From Pontibacterium sp049603715 (GTDB lineage: Bacteria > Pseudomonadota > Gammaproteobacteria > Pseudomonadales > Balneatricaceae), in assembly GCA_049603715.1 (NCBI GenBank), contig JBMYSW010000002.1:1-64000 (forward strand): a DNA stretch of 64,000 nt. The letters run 5' to 3'. The translations under genes and the position numbers were made by a program. This document shows, in pieces, positions 33,809 to 43,223 of this stretch (its first letter is position 1; each line of letters starts with the position of its first letter). The notes below the pieces were generated by a model that saw only the letters and a list, made by a program, of their open reading frames with translations, was not told where the DNA came from and made no database searches.

Positions 33809-34660
33809 ATGACGCTTCGCTCAATCGCAAAAACTATTCCGAGCTACGCAACCTCTGACGGTGCGGGTGTTGCCATTAAACGCAGTATCGGCGCACGCCA
33901 AAGCTTACGTGCCGACCCATTTTTGATGCTCGACGCCTTTGGGTCAGACAACCCAGACGACTATATTGCAGGCTTTCCGCCGCACCCACACCGCGGTTTT
34001 GAAACGGTGACCTATATGCTTGACGGCACCATGCTGCACCGTGACCATATGGGTAACGAAAGCCTGCTTAAACCCGGTGGTATCCAGTGGATGACCGCGG
34101 GTAAAGGTGTCATTCACGAAGAGCGCCCGAAGCAAACCAACGGTTTGATGCGTGGTTTTCAGTTATGGGTTAACTTGCCTGCTGCACAAAAAATGAAACC
34201 GGCGCATTATCAAAACATCGAGCCAGAAGAGGTGCCTCTTGTCATTGATGAACAAGGTGTATCAGTGCGAGTGGTAGCTGGTGAAGCGGTGGTAGACGGT
34301 CACATCGTTCAAGGGCCCGTATCAGGTGTAGCCGCGCAGCCGGTATATATGGATGTGCGTTTACCCGCAGGTAAAAGCTTTACGCAACAGGTGCCCGAAG
34401 CGCACACCGCAGTGGTTTATCCCTTTGAAGGTGAAGTTACCATTAATGGCGAAACCGCCAGTGAGCACAGTGCCAATATCCTCTCCCCCGGAGATACGAT
34501 TGAGATTACAGCACCAGCAAACCAGCCCGCGGCCTGCCTAGTATTTGCTGGCGCGCCCATTGGTGAGCCCATCGCCCAATACGGCCCGTTTGTGATGAAT
34601 ACACAGGCCGAGATTGAGCAAGCCATGCGAGACTACCGTGATGGTGTGTTAACGGATTAA
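33809..34660 (+). CDS. Pirin-family protein (YhhW-like)
   Basis: This 283-residue bicupin has the pirin metal-binding block PPHPHRGFETVTYMLDG (near residues 52-68), then HRDHMGNESLLKPGGIQWM and the third and fourth ligands in GKGVIHEE. Some bacterial pirins, such as YhhW, have quercetin dioxygenase activity; others are redox-sensitive regulators. Coupling to a glutathionyl-hydroquinone reductase suggests work on phenolic compounds. GAGGAG lies before the ATG. The true substrate cannot be told. No strong terminator follows, only a weak GCGC stem with a T-run near 34722. Confidence 0.88.
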   Translation: MTLRSIAKTIPSYATSDGAGVAIKRSIGARQSLRADPFLMLDAFGSDNPDDYIAGFPPHPHRGFETVTYMLDGTMLHRDHMGNESLLKPGGIQWMTAGKGVIHEERPKQTNGLMRGFQLWVNLPAAQKMKPAHYQNIEPEEVPLVIDEQGVSVRVVAGEAVVDGHIVQGPVSGVAAQPVYMDVRLPAGKSFTQQVPEAHTAVVYPFEGEVTINGETASEHSANILSPGDTIEITAPANQPAACLVFAGAPIGEPIAQYGPFVMNTQAEIEQAMRDYRDGVLTD

Positions 34661-34927
34661 AACACACCTTCTTATCTGTAGCAGGAGACCCAAAGGCGCT
34701 AAGGTAAACCCGAGGCGCTTTTTTTGTGGTTTGAGCAAAGGCTCACTTCGTCAAATGCCTTCCTGTCGTTTGAAGAAGCTTACCCCTACATAAACATATA
34801 ATTTTGTGCTGCTGCCCTTATTAAAAGCCGTTGGGTTACTTGCGGGTGTTGTACTTTGGACCTAGTCTTCTAAGGTTTCGCGCAAGGTAGGGAGGGACGT
34901 ACTTGGCTATCAAGCTCAGGATCTCTT

Positions 34928-34965
34928 CAGTAGTTGATCTAGAGTTAACCAGCAGTTGGTCTAGA
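34928..34965 (+). repeat. 22-bp-spaced direct repeats before the c-di-GMP gene
   Basis: CAGTAGTTGATCTAGA (34928-34943) and CAGCAGTTGGTCTAGA (34950-34965) are 14/16 identical and exactly 22 bp apart, about two helical turns. They end 44 bp before the start of the GGDEF-EAL gene, so they may be a regulator site. The 348-bp gap 34661-35008 shows no gene. Confidence 0.5.
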
Positions 34966-35008
34966 TTGAGCGCGCTTAAATCCGTCGGATAACGCAGGGA
35001 GCGCTAAA

Positions 35009-37807
35009 ATGAGACTGTCTCAAAGCATCTCGACTAGAGTCAGTGTTTGGGTCGCTGTCATTGTGATGGTGGCCGGTATTGTGCTATCCGAAAGTCTGAG
35101 TCGTATGGCTCAAGCACACTTACAAAGGCAACAAAGTGTGCTGTTAGAGTCTCTCGCCCAGAGCTTGGCGAGTCGCTTGAGTCAAAATATGATCAGCCGC
35201 GCTCAAGAAGTGACGCTGCTCTCTCGATTACCCCAGTTAACAGACCCCTCCATTCCCCTTGTCGAAAAACAAGCTTTCTTACAGCAAGTTCAGCAGCTTT
35301 ACCCGCAATACACCTTTTTAGGCCTTACCGATGAAAAGGGCATTATTCTGACCGACGTTTATGACCTCCTTGCAGGCAAAAGTGTGGCTCAGCGTGATTG
35401 GTTTACCCAAGCTCAGCAGAGCTTAGCTTTTGTCGATGTGCACGACGCGTTTTTATTGGGTGAGCACTTACCCAAGCCAGCCTATGGCGACGGGCTACTT
35501 CGGTTGGTCGATATTTCTGCTCCCTTACAAAATGCCTCGGGTGAATTTATGGGCGTGTTGGGTGCTCATTTAAGTTTAGACTGGGCTTACCAAGCGCGTG
35601 ATGCCTTATTGCAGACGGTGACAGACCCTCACGTACAGTTAATTATTTACAACAGTCGTGGCGAGTACTTACTCGGGTCTCAAAATATCTCACCAGAAGA
35701 GCCGCCTGTCTCTGCTCAGTTTACGAACCTCTCAGCCCAAGGGGCGAGCCTTGTTCAATGGCCAGGTGGGGCAGAAAACCTGTCGGCCGTTGCAACCGTT
35801 TCTGAGCAAGCTGGGCTTACACCCCTGCCTTGGCAGGTGGTTGTTTATAAGCCTGCTGAAGAAGCGTTTGCACCGGCTGCGCTGCTCAGGCTAACCATTT
35901 TATGGTCGGGAATGGTGTTTGCGACATTTTTAGCCTTTGTTCTTAGTCGGCTCATTCATACACGGTTAGTTCCCTTGCGAAAGGTTAGCGAGGCGGCTGA
36001 CGGACTCCGTAAAGGCCGGCTTGATACCCCAATTCCTAGCTACAGCGGTCAAGATGAGATAGCCCGTTTTTCACGCTCGTTGTCAAAGCTGGTTGCGGCG
36101 CTCCAAAAAAAGAACACAGAATTGAGGCTAAATAACCGAGTATTTGAGCAAGCACGTCAAGCGATAGTGATACTCGACGTTGAGGGGGTGATTGTCCGTG
36201 TAAACCATGCTTTTGAGCGGGTGACTGGCTATCGCTTTAGCGAGGCGCGTGGCAACAGCTTGTCGCTTATTCATTCAAAAAGGCACAGTTTGGCGTTTTA
36301 TCAGCACAAATGGAGCACGGTGGTAAATGAGGGGCAGTGGCAGGATGAAGTCTGGTATCAACGTAAAGATGGTACCACTTATCCCGTTATGCTCAGCTTG
36401 AGCCGCCTAAACGATGATACAGGTAACATCAGCCACTATGTGGCGATGTTTGATGACATAACAGAGCAACTTGCTCAGCAAGACCAGCTTTTACGTTTAG
36501 CAAACTACGACGGGCTTACGGGGTTACCCAACCGGCATTTACTTGAAAAGCGGCTAATGGCCGCGCTCGAAAACACCTCAAGCGCCATCGATACCTTTGC
36601 ATTGCTGTTTATAGACCTAGATAACTTTAAAAACATCAACGACTTTGCGGGGCATTCCTGCGGTGACCAAGTATTGCGCGAGGTTTCTGCAAGGTTTTTA
36701 GACTGCTTAGGCAACGATGTAACCTTGTCGCGCTGGGGTGGCGATGAATTTGTGCTCTTGTTACACGAAGCGGGTGCGGGGTATGCCAAACAGGTAGCTG
36801 AACGGCTACTGTCGTCGTTGGCGTTGCCATTTATAGTGGATCAGCAAGCTCACTTTATTAGTGCCAGTATTGGAATATCACTCCACCCCGAAACAGGTGG
36901 CGGTATTGAAGGGTTAATGCGCTGCGCAGATGCGGCCATGTATCACGCTAAAAAAGAAGGTAAAAATCGCGTTCAAGTATTTAACGAAAATATCGATCAT
37001 GAACTGAGTGACCTGCTGAAAACAGAAAACCGTTTACGCTTAGCGCTGGCGAACCCTTCGGGCGGGTTATCAGTTGTGTTTCAGCCGCAGTTTTCGATGG
37101 ATGGCGCTTATGTAGTAGGTGCAGAAGCGCTACTGCGATGGCATGACGCTGAGCTTGGTGATGTTTCGCCTGAGGTGTTTATCCGGGTGGCAGAGCAAGC
37201 TCAATTGATGGTCAAGCTGGGTGAGATTGCGATTGATCGAGCGCTGGCTGACTTTCGAAGTTTTCTCTCGGCGGCTTGCTGGCCATTTACCCTGTCGCTC
37301 AATATTTCAACGGTCCAGTTGGCGTCTGACACCTTTTTAGAGAACCTTGAAGGTGTGGTGAAGCGTTATCATGTTCCACGTCATTTGGTTTGCCTCGAAA
37401 TTACAGAGACATCGCTCATGACGGAGCACCGAAAAGTCATAAACTTGCTCAATCGTATTAAAGAGCTGGGCTACCTTATTTCTGTTGACGACTTTGGTAC
37501 GGGGCATTCGTCGTTGCAGTACTTAAACACGTTTAAGCCCCATGAAATAAAGCTTGATCGGAACTTTGTACAAACCATTGATGAAGATGAGTACAGCCAA
37601 AATATCGTGGTCTTTACCATGTCACTTGCTAAGGGGCTGGGTATGAAGCCTGTGGCAGAAGGCGTTGAAACGGTTGAGCAGCTCGATGCCCTCAGTGCAA
37701 TTGGCGACTTTAGCGTACAAGGCTATTTGTACGGTCGCCCTATGGTTTACGAAGACTTTTATAAGCTGATTAGTCAGCCAGAAGCCGAGCGAAGTGAAGC
37801 TATCTAA
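35009..37807 (+). CDS. Cache-HAMP-PAS-GGDEF-EAL c-di-GMP protein
   Basis: This 932-residue inner-membrane signalling protein has two membrane helices (about 12-30 and 290-312) around a double-cache periplasmic sensor with TFLGLTDEKGIILTDVYDLL. A HAMP domain (about 313-365), PAS domain (about 382-490), GGDEF domain and EAL domain follow. The diguanylate cyclase site is intact (RWGGDEF, GGDEF from residue 577), and the RxxD product-inhibition site is not seen. The phosphodiesterase site also looks intact: EAL at 706-708, DDFGTGHSSLQYL and KLDRNFV, VAEGVET. So it may both make and break cyclic di-GMP. GGGAG precedes the ATG. The signal is unknown; likely outputs are motility or biofilm. Confidence 0.93.
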   Translation: MRLSQSISTRVSVWVAVIVMVAGIVLSESLSRMAQAHLQRQQSVLLESLAQSLASRLSQNMISRAQEVTLLSRLPQLTDPSIPLVEKQAFLQQVQQLYPQYTFLGLTDEKGIILTDVYDLLAGKSVAQRDWFTQAQQSLAFVDVHDAFLLGEHLPKPAYGDGLLRLVDISAPLQNASGEFMGVLGAHLSLDWAYQARDALLQTVTDPHVQLIIYNSRGEYLLGSQNISPEEPPVSAQFTNLSAQGASLVQWPGGAENLSAVATVSEQAGLTPLPWQVVVYKPAEEAFAPAALLRLTILWSGMVFATFLAFVLSRLIHTRLVPLRKVSEAADGLRKGRLDTPIPSYSGQDEIARFSRSLSKLVAALQKKNTELRLNNRVFEQARQAIVILDVEGVIVRVNHAFERVTGYRFSEARGNSLSLIHSKRHSLAFYQHKWSTVVNEGQWQDEVWYQRKDGTTYPVMLSLSRLNDDTGNISHYVAMFDDITEQLAQQDQLLRLANYDGLTGLPNRHLLEKRLMAALENTSSAIDTFALLFIDLDNFKNINDFAGHSCGDQVLREVSARFLDCLGNDVTLSRWGGDEFVLLLHEAGAGYAKQVAERLLSSLALPFIVDQQAHFISASIGISLHPETGGGIEGLMRCADAAMYHAKKEGKNRVQVFNENIDHELSDLLKTENRLRLALANPSGGLSVVFQPQFSMDGAYVVGAEALLRWHDAELGDVSPEVFIRVAEQAQLMVKLGEIAIDRALADFRSFLSAACWPFTLSLNISTVQLASDTFLENLEGVVKRYHVPRHLVCLEITETSLMTEHRKVINLLNRIKELGYLISVDDFGTGHSSLQYLNTFKPHEIKLDRNFVQTIDEDEYSQNIVVFTMSLAKGLGMKPVAEGVETVEQLDALSAIGDFSVQGYLYGRPMVYEDFYKLISQPEAERSEAI

Positions 37808-37999
37808 AATACGAGCAACGCCTGTTTAAAGGGTAGAACTTTTGGCTGTTTTTTGTGCAATTGGCTTACAATTGGCTTAGAGATTTAATAAGATCAGGCG
37901 AAATGATGAGAAAAAAGCTTTGGGCGTGTTGACTTAAGTACAGTGTGAGGCTCGCTTAGGGATAGGTAATATCAACACGCTGGTAGTAAAGCAAAACCA

Positions 38000-38326
38000 A
38001 TGGATGGAACAAGGATGAGTGAACGTTTAATCGACCCGTTAGCGGGTTCTGCGGTTGACCAACCGACCTGCCCCGAAAAACTTAAGCGGGCCACATTAAA
38101 AATTTTTTACATGCAAATTTGGCTGCTGCCCATTGCTTGGTTGTTGGTGATGGGGATAGTGGGCATGGAACCGCAATCGACAAACCTAATGCTGCAGTTA
38201 TCCCCCGAGGCGCTGTTATCTTCGCTAAATAATCGTTGGCCGTTAGTGGCGGGTGTGGTGCTGTTGGTCTTGCATATTGGCCGAGTGATTACTTATATTG
38301 AACAGCGAGTATTGATTTCCGGTTAG
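38000..38326 (+). CDS. Small two-helix membrane protein, unknown
   Basis: This 108-residue protein has a polar N-terminus, then two predicted membrane helices (WLLPIAWLLVMGIVGM, about residues 41-56, and WPLVAGVVLLVLHIGRVI, about 80-97). It ends with a short IEQRVLISG tail. I do not recognise a family. Two starts are possible, ATG 38000 and ATG 38015; neither has a clean ribosome site. The lipoprotein gene begins 31 bp after the stop on the same strand, so the two may be linked. Confidence 0.6.
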   Translation: MDGTRMSERLIDPLAGSAVDQPTCPEKLKRATLKIFYMQIWLLPIAWLLVMGIVGMEPQSTNLMLQLSPEALLSSLNNRWPLVAGVVLLVLHIGRVITYIEQRVLISG

Positions 38327-38357
38327 CGAATTTTGCTGGCCAAGGTGCATTCAAAGG

Positions 38358-39038
38358 ATGGTGTCTGTGAAGACGAGTATCTCGTTACGTGTAAGTTCTG
38401 TGTTGGCTCTATCGGCGTTATTGGTGGCGTGTGGCTCTAACCCACCTCCACCCGAGCCAGCGCCAAAGCCGGTGCCCAAACCTGTGGTGCCGACAAAATA
38501 CCCCGTCATTAAGGCGGTTTATGGCCAAAAAATCATGTTCTCTGTGCCTCTTAGCATGACACCATCCTACGAAAACCTCGAAATGGATCGTTATGCACTG
38601 GAATACATTCCGTCTCACCAACTCGCTCACGAGTGGACTGATATGGTGTCGATGGCGGTATTTCCGGGCGCGGTGATGACTATGACTGCAGAGCAAGCCA
38701 TGATCAGTGTGGGGCAACACCTTGAGGCGAGCTGCCCTGGCGACTTTTCGTATGCGGATTTAGGCCCGATTGAAGTCAGCGGCCAACCTGCTTATCAAGG
38801 CTTAATTGGTTGTGGCCGCTTACACCGAGGTGTGGCAAAGGATAAAGGCGAAATCAGCTATATTTTGACCATTGCTGGCCCGCAGGACATGATCATTTTG
38901 CAAAAGGTGAATCGCGGTTACCCTTATTCGCCACAAACACCGCCTCTTAACCAGCTTAACTACACCACCTTTGCTAAGGACTTATTCCCAGTGAAACTCT
39001 GCTCGCCTTACGGCACCTCGGCAGAGTGCCTTGATTAA
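38358..39038 (+). CDS. Predicted lipoprotein, unknown function
   Basis: This 226-residue exported protein has a type II signal peptide with lipobox LLVAC (residues 21-25), then a Pro-rich linker (SNPPPPEPAPKPVPKPVVP) and a globular domain with several cysteines. AAAGGA touches the ATG at 38358, while a GTG at 38367 lies 9 nt behind it, so the true start may be three codons later. No known family is recognised. It converges on the Nudix gene. The Pro-rich linker after the lipid anchor suggests a surface or periplasmic stalk. Confidence 0.7.
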   Translation: MVSVKTSISLRVSSVLALSALLVACGSNPPPPEPAPKPVPKPVVPTKYPVIKAVYGQKIMFSVPLSMTPSYENLEMDRYALEYIPSHQLAHEWTDMVSMAVFPGAVMTMTAEQAMISVGQHLEASCPGDFSYADLGPIEVSGQPAYQGLIGCGRLHRGVAKDKGEISYILTIAGPQDMIILQKVNRGYPYSPQTPPLNQLNYTTFAKDLFPVKLCSPYGTSAECLD

Positions 39039-39079
39039 GCTCTAAGTCAGGTTGCCGACCACGGGTGTTTATCAAACCT

Positions 39080-39739
39080 TTAAGCTGAAGTTGGCAGTGG
39101 CTCTGGCAACTGTGTGAGCCACGCCATGCGGTATGGGTCATCCTCGGTGGCTGGCCATTGCGAGCGCAGGGCTGCAATCTTAAACAAAGCAGCGAGAGAC
39201 AAGCTGTCGGTAATGTCACCCTGCATCGCCATATCAATGGCTTCATCAAGGTGAATACGACGTACCGAAATATCTTCTGTATCTTCGTGTTCGGTGTCGC
39301 CTTGGCTCAGGCCCGTTGCGACAAATAAGTGGCCATCTTCTGTACATACCGAGTTCGATGGATGAATGCGCATAAGAGGCTGCAATACTTCGGCGCTCAA
39401 ACCTGTTTCTTCTTTTAGCTCTCGTAAAGCACACACAGCGGGGGCTTCCTCTTGCGGGCAACCACCTTCAGGGATCTCCCACGAATAGTCATTTAAGACA
39501 TAACGCCACTGGCCCACAAGCCATGTGTAGCCCTCGTCATCAATAGGGACAACACCTACCGCCGTATTTTTAAAAGACACCACGCCATAAATGCCCTCGG
39601 TGCCTGCTGGGGTGATGACGGCATGTTCTTCGATATTGATCCATGGGTTGTCATAAATCGGGCGCTTAGACTGGGTTTGCCATGGGTTTTTGTAACCTTG
39701 TCGCAGGTTATTGAGTTCATCGCGTTTTTTGTTGCTCAT
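39080..39739 (-). CDS. Nudix hydrolase
   Basis: This 219-residue protein has a complete Nudix box at about residues 92-114 (GGCPQEEAPAVCAL then RELKEETGL), matching GX5EX7REUXEEXGU. The N-terminal VISFKNTAVGVVPIDDEGYTWLVGQWRY region and the Nudix box placement resemble ADP-sugar/ADP-ribose pyrophosphatases. The natural substrate is uncertain. Here the relevant part reads GVVSFKNTAVGVVPIDD. It converges on the lipoprotein gene, and the acetyltransferase-like gene lies upstream in reverse order (39837 onward) and is not tightly linked. Confidence 0.88.
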   Translation of the reverse strand: MSNKKRDELNNLRQGYKNPWQTQSKRPIYDNPWINIEEHAVITPAGTEGIYGVVSFKNTAVGVVPIDDEGYTWLVGQWRYVLNDYSWEIPEGGCPQEEAPAVCALRELKEETGLSAEVLQPLMRIHPSNSVCTEDGHLFVATGLSQGDTEHEDTEDISVRRIHLDEAIDMAMQGDITDSLSLAALFKIAALRSQWPATEDDPYRMAWLTQLPEPLPTSA

Positions 39740-39836
39740 GGCGCTTTTCCTTTGTACATAATGGCGTCTATCGCCATATCCTTATTGGTTTTTGGAGCAG
39801 GGCTCTGGAACAGGGAGATGGGCAGGTTAACACAAG

Positions 39837-41048
39837 TTAGCTTTGCTTAAGTCGCCCTTTAAGCCACCGCCCTGCTACCTGTTTGGCGAGCTGCCAACGT
39901 AAATAAGCCTCGCACTTTCGCCCGAGTAATCGCTGGCGGTTGATAACCGTTAGGCTAAAGAGCGAGCGTTTTTGGGGCAACCAGTCTTTTTTGTAAGCCT
40001 CGTCGCCATAGCCAAAGTTGATTTCGGTCAGTGAGCCGTGTGGGCCTTGGCCAAAGAGCTGTTTAAAGCTGAATAGGCGGAGCAAGGAGGCGGGTGAGTA
40101 CTGTTTAAACTCAGGCGCATAGGCACTTTTATAGGCTGCTACTTGGCCATTAAACGAGAGATAAAGTTGCGCCGCGGCGGGTGTGTTATCAATCAGTAAA
40201 ACTGCTACCTGCATATGACCGCTGGCCATGGCTTGTCGAACAAAGGCTTCGATAAAAGTCGGAAAACGCTCGGGCTGCTTCCAGCTCTGTTCGTACACTT
40301 GGTTAAAGAGTGCAAACGCCTGTTCCGAGTCTGTTGCTTGCGTTAGCCATAGGTATTCGCATGAGTGCTGTTTATCCAGCTGTCGTGCCTTACGCGGGTA
40401 CTCTTTGCGAATGCCTTTTCCGGCGTGTGCTTGGTAGTGGGTAAAGCCTTCTGAGTCGAAGCTGGCGCGACTGGTATCAAGGTAGCGAACTGGGTGGTGA
40501 GGTTGGCGAACACAGTGTAAGCCGAGTTGGCTCAGTGAGGCCTCAAACAGTTTGAGGTTAAACAGCTGTGGGTCGAGGTAATCAAAGTGGATCAACGCGC
40601 CATTTTGCAACTGGTCAAACAAGGCCTGCGCTAGCTGCGGGTAAAGTTGATAGTCATCGACGGTTTTATCGGCCAGTGGCGTTGCGCTTAAGTCGCGTAG
40701 CAAAGGAGCGCTGGCAAAGGTATAAAAGTTGGTGATGTTGCTCAAACACACAGGGCGCTGTGGCGCACTAAAAAGCTGCTGAGCAAAAGGCCATGTGGCC
40801 GCAAGGCTACCGCGCTGGCCTGCGCCTTGAAGTAGCGGCAAAAACGCCACCGGTTGTTGCTGCCAAAAAAGCACTAAATAAAAGGGTGGGTGGCTGCTGG
40901 GCTGTGCGTGTAGCTCTAGCAGTGCAAACCAGTCTCGGCGCAAAAAGTAACTGGGGGCGGCGTCAAACAGTGGGTTAACGCTCGCAGGTACTGACGCAAT
41001 ACTTGTGTAAGTTTTGTACGTCCAGTTTGCGTCTGGCGCATTACTCAT
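39837..41048 (-). CDS. GNAT-like protein (CelD/BcsL, BioF2-type acetyltransferase)
   Basis: This 403-residue protein fits the CelD/BcsL-like GNAT family (PF13480-type): an N-terminal half with SYFLRRDWFALLELHAQP and LVLFWQQQPVAFLPLL, and a C-terminal acetyltransferase half with KGIRKEYPRKARQL, VAVLLIDNTPAAAQLYLSFNGQVAAYKSAYAPEFKQYSPASLLRLF (as separate segments) and INFGYGDEAYKKDW. Such proteins often act on cell-surface polysaccharides or lipids. The frame opens at a TTG (41087), but an AAGGA stands about 10 nt before the ATG at 41048. It is divergent from the ABC exporter gene across about 240 bp with no clear motif. Confidence 0.75.
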   Translation of the reverse strand: MSNAPDANWTYKTYTSIASVPASVNPLFDAAPSYFLRRDWFALLELHAQPSSHPPFYLVLFWQQQPVAFLPLLQGAGQRGSLAATWPFAQQLFSAPQRPVCLSNITNFYTFASAPLLRDLSATPLADKTVDDYQLYPQLAQALFDQLQNGALIHFDYLDPQLFNLKLFEASLSQLGLHCVRQPHHPVRYLDTSRASFDSEGFTHYQAHAGKGIRKEYPRKARQLDKQHSCEYLWLTQATDSEQAFALFNQVYEQSWKQPERFPTFIEAFVRQAMASGHMQVAVLLIDNTPAAAQLYLSFNGQVAAYKSAYAPEFKQYSPASLLRLFSFKQLFGQGPHGSLTEINFGYGDEAYKKDWLPQKRSLFSLTVINRQRLLGRKCEAYLRWQLAKQVAGRWLKGRLKQS

Positions 41049-41290
41049 GGGAGTCCAATCCTTGAAGAGAGTCGCAATAGGCGGCAATATAGAGAATAAG
41101 TATCATTTACAAATGCGCCGCCTACCTTTCTGACCCGATCATCTCACAAGCCTTGTTGGGGTGCCAGAGCAATCCAAGCGGCGAGGTTTTTCGTTTATAT
41201 TACTTTATTCTTCTCGCGCCTCTGAGTCGTGTCGCCCAGCGTGACTGTGACCTATTGCTCGGTATAACTCTTGTCCTCTAAGGAAGTTCA

Positions 41291-43195
41291 TTGAAGCCTT
41301 CATCTGTTGCAACTGATATTGCCCCTGAGTTAGCGAGTCAAGCCCCCTCCTCGCAAACCACGTCTCGCCCTGCTTCGTCACAGGTGTACACATGGCGATA
41401 CATCTTGTCGGTCGCACTTGAGCACAAACGCGCCTTGGTGTTAGCCAATGTTATCGCCATTTTAGCGGCGCTGGCCTCGGTACCTTTGCCACTCCTTATG
41501 CCGATGATGGTGGACGAAGTCCTGCTAAATGATCCAGGCACCATTGTGGCAATGGTTAACCCTTGGTTTGACGAATCACTACACGGCCCTATGTTGTACA
41601 TTGGTGTCACCTTGGCGTTTACCATTTTAATGCGCTTAATGGCTTTGGTGATGAACGTGTTACAGGCGCGCCAGTTTACGATTATCGCCAAAGATGTGAT
41701 TTATCGCATGCGCGCGGGGCTGCTAGGGCATATGCAAAAGGTGTCAATTGGCGAATACGAAACCCTTGGCAGCGGTGGGATCGCATCGCACTTTGTCACC
41801 GACCTAGACACCATCGACCGCTTTGTGGGTACCTCTATCAGTAAGCTGCTGATTGCCGGTTTGTCGATTGTCGGCACAGCCATCATCTTATTTTGGATGC
41901 ATTGGCAACTGGCTTTGCTGATTATGGTGCTTAATCCCATCGTAATTTACATGACGGTGATGGTGGGGCGAAAAGTAAAGCACCTGAAGCGCCGTGAGAA
42001 CAAAGCCTACGAGATCTTTCAAGAAGCGCTCACCGAAACTTTGGATGCCATGGTGCAGGTACGGGTGGCGAATCGTGAAAAGTATTACCTCACCCACTTA
42101 ACCGACTTAGCACGTGGTGTGCGCGATCATTCGGTGGCCTATGAGTGGAAAAATGACGCCGCAGGTCGCTTAAGCTTTATGGTGTTTTTGGTGGGCTTTG
42201 ACCTGTTTAGAGCCACCGCGATGTTAATGGTGGTGTTCTCTGGGCTGAGTATTGGTCAGATGATGGCGGTGTTTGGTTACCTGTGGTTTATGATGGGACC
42301 AGTGCAAGAGGTGCTCAATATTCAGTATGCCTACTATGGTGCCAAAGCGGCCCTTAAGCGCGTGAACAGCCTACAGCACCTCGAAACCGAGCCTGAATAC
42401 CCTGAGTTGCAGAATCCTTTTGCCGATGTGAAAAACTCAAGCGACAGCGACGAAGTGCCACGTTCGGTGGCGATTGATCTAAAAGATATTCACTTTGCTT
42501 ACCAGCCCGATCAGCCGATTTTAAACGGTGTTTCCCTATCTATTAAAGCTGGCCAAAAGGTCGCCTTAGTGGGGGCCAGTGGTGGTGGCAAGTCGACCTT
42601 GGTGCAGGTGCTATTAGGCCTTTACCAGCCGCAGCAAGGCCATGTGAAAATTGATGGCACTGATGTTAAAGAAATTGGTTTGTCACAAATTCGTGAAAAT
42701 GTTGCAACGGTTTTGCAACATCCTGTGTTGTTTAATGGCACCGTGCGAAGCAACCTCGAAATGGGCCGTAGCTATACCGATGATCAGCTATGGCAAGCAC
42801 TGGCAGTGGCACAGTTGGATGACTTTATTCAAGTCCAGCCTAATGGGCTAGAAAGCCAAGTAGGGCGTCATGGAATACGCTTATCGGGCGGTCAGCGACA
42901 ACGTCTAGCCATTGCACGAATGGTGCTAACCAACCCCAGTGTGGTGATTTTAGACGAGGCTACCTCAGCCCTCGATACCGAAACCGAAGCGAAGCTACAC
43001 AAAGCCATGTCGTCCTTTTTGGTAGGTCGAACAACCTTGATTGTGGCTCATCGCTTAAGTGCGGTGGAACAAGCCGACTGGGTGTTTGTGTTTGAAAAAG
43101 GCCATTTGGTGCAGCAGGGCGAGCCCAACGAGTTGCTACAGCAAAAAGGAGTTTACGCACGCTTGTATGGCGATGCTGCGCAAGCAGCAAGCTGA
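41291..43195 (+). CDS. ABC exporter (fused membrane and ATPase domains)
   Basis: This 634-residue half-transporter has an N-terminal cytoplasmic stretch (about 1-35), six membrane helices (about 45-330) and a nucleotide-binding domain. Walker A is GASGGGKST, the signature LSGGQRQRLAIAR, Walker B VVILDEATSALD, and the switch is VAHRLSAV. It would work as a homodimer exporting a lipid, peptide or drug. The start is a TTG with AAGGAAG 5 nt before it; no ATG lies in a better place. The phospholipase D-like gene follows 28 bp later, so lipid-linked transport is possible. The substrate is unknown. Confidence 0.88.
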   Translation: MKPSSVATDIAPELASQAPSSQTTSRPASSQVYTWRYILSVALEHKRALVLANVIAILAALASVPLPLLMPMMVDEVLLNDPGTIVAMVNPWFDESLHGPMLYIGVTLAFTILMRLMALVMNVLQARQFTIIAKDVIYRMRAGLLGHMQKVSIGEYETLGSGGIASHFVTDLDTIDRFVGTSISKLLIAGLSIVGTAIILFWMHWQLALLIMVLNPIVIYMTVMVGRKVKHLKRRENKAYEIFQEALTETLDAMVQVRVANREKYYLTHLTDLARGVRDHSVAYEWKNDAAGRLSFMVFLVGFDLFRATAMLMVVFSGLSIGQMMAVFGYLWFMMGPVQEVLNIQYAYYGAKAALKRVNSLQHLETEPEYPELQNPFADVKNSSDSDEVPRSVAIDLKDIHFAYQPDQPILNGVSLSIKAGQKVALVGASGGGKSTLVQVLLGLYQPQQGHVKIDGTDVKEIGLSQIRENVATVLQHPVLFNGTVRSNLEMGRSYTDDQLWQALAVAQLDDFIQVQPNGLESQVGRHGIRLSGGQRQRLAIARMVLTNPSVVILDEATSALDTETEAKLHKAMSSFLVGRTTLIVAHRLSAVEQADWVFVFEKGHLVQQGEPNELLQQKGVYARLYGDAAQAAS

Positions 43196-43223
43196 AGATA
43201 AAAAGCTTACAAGAGAGTGCTTA

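Noticed and set aside
34700..34735. Possible terminator after the pirin gene
   Set aside because: The repeated GGCGCT is direct rather than inverted; only a 4-bp GCGC pairing is possible before the T-run.
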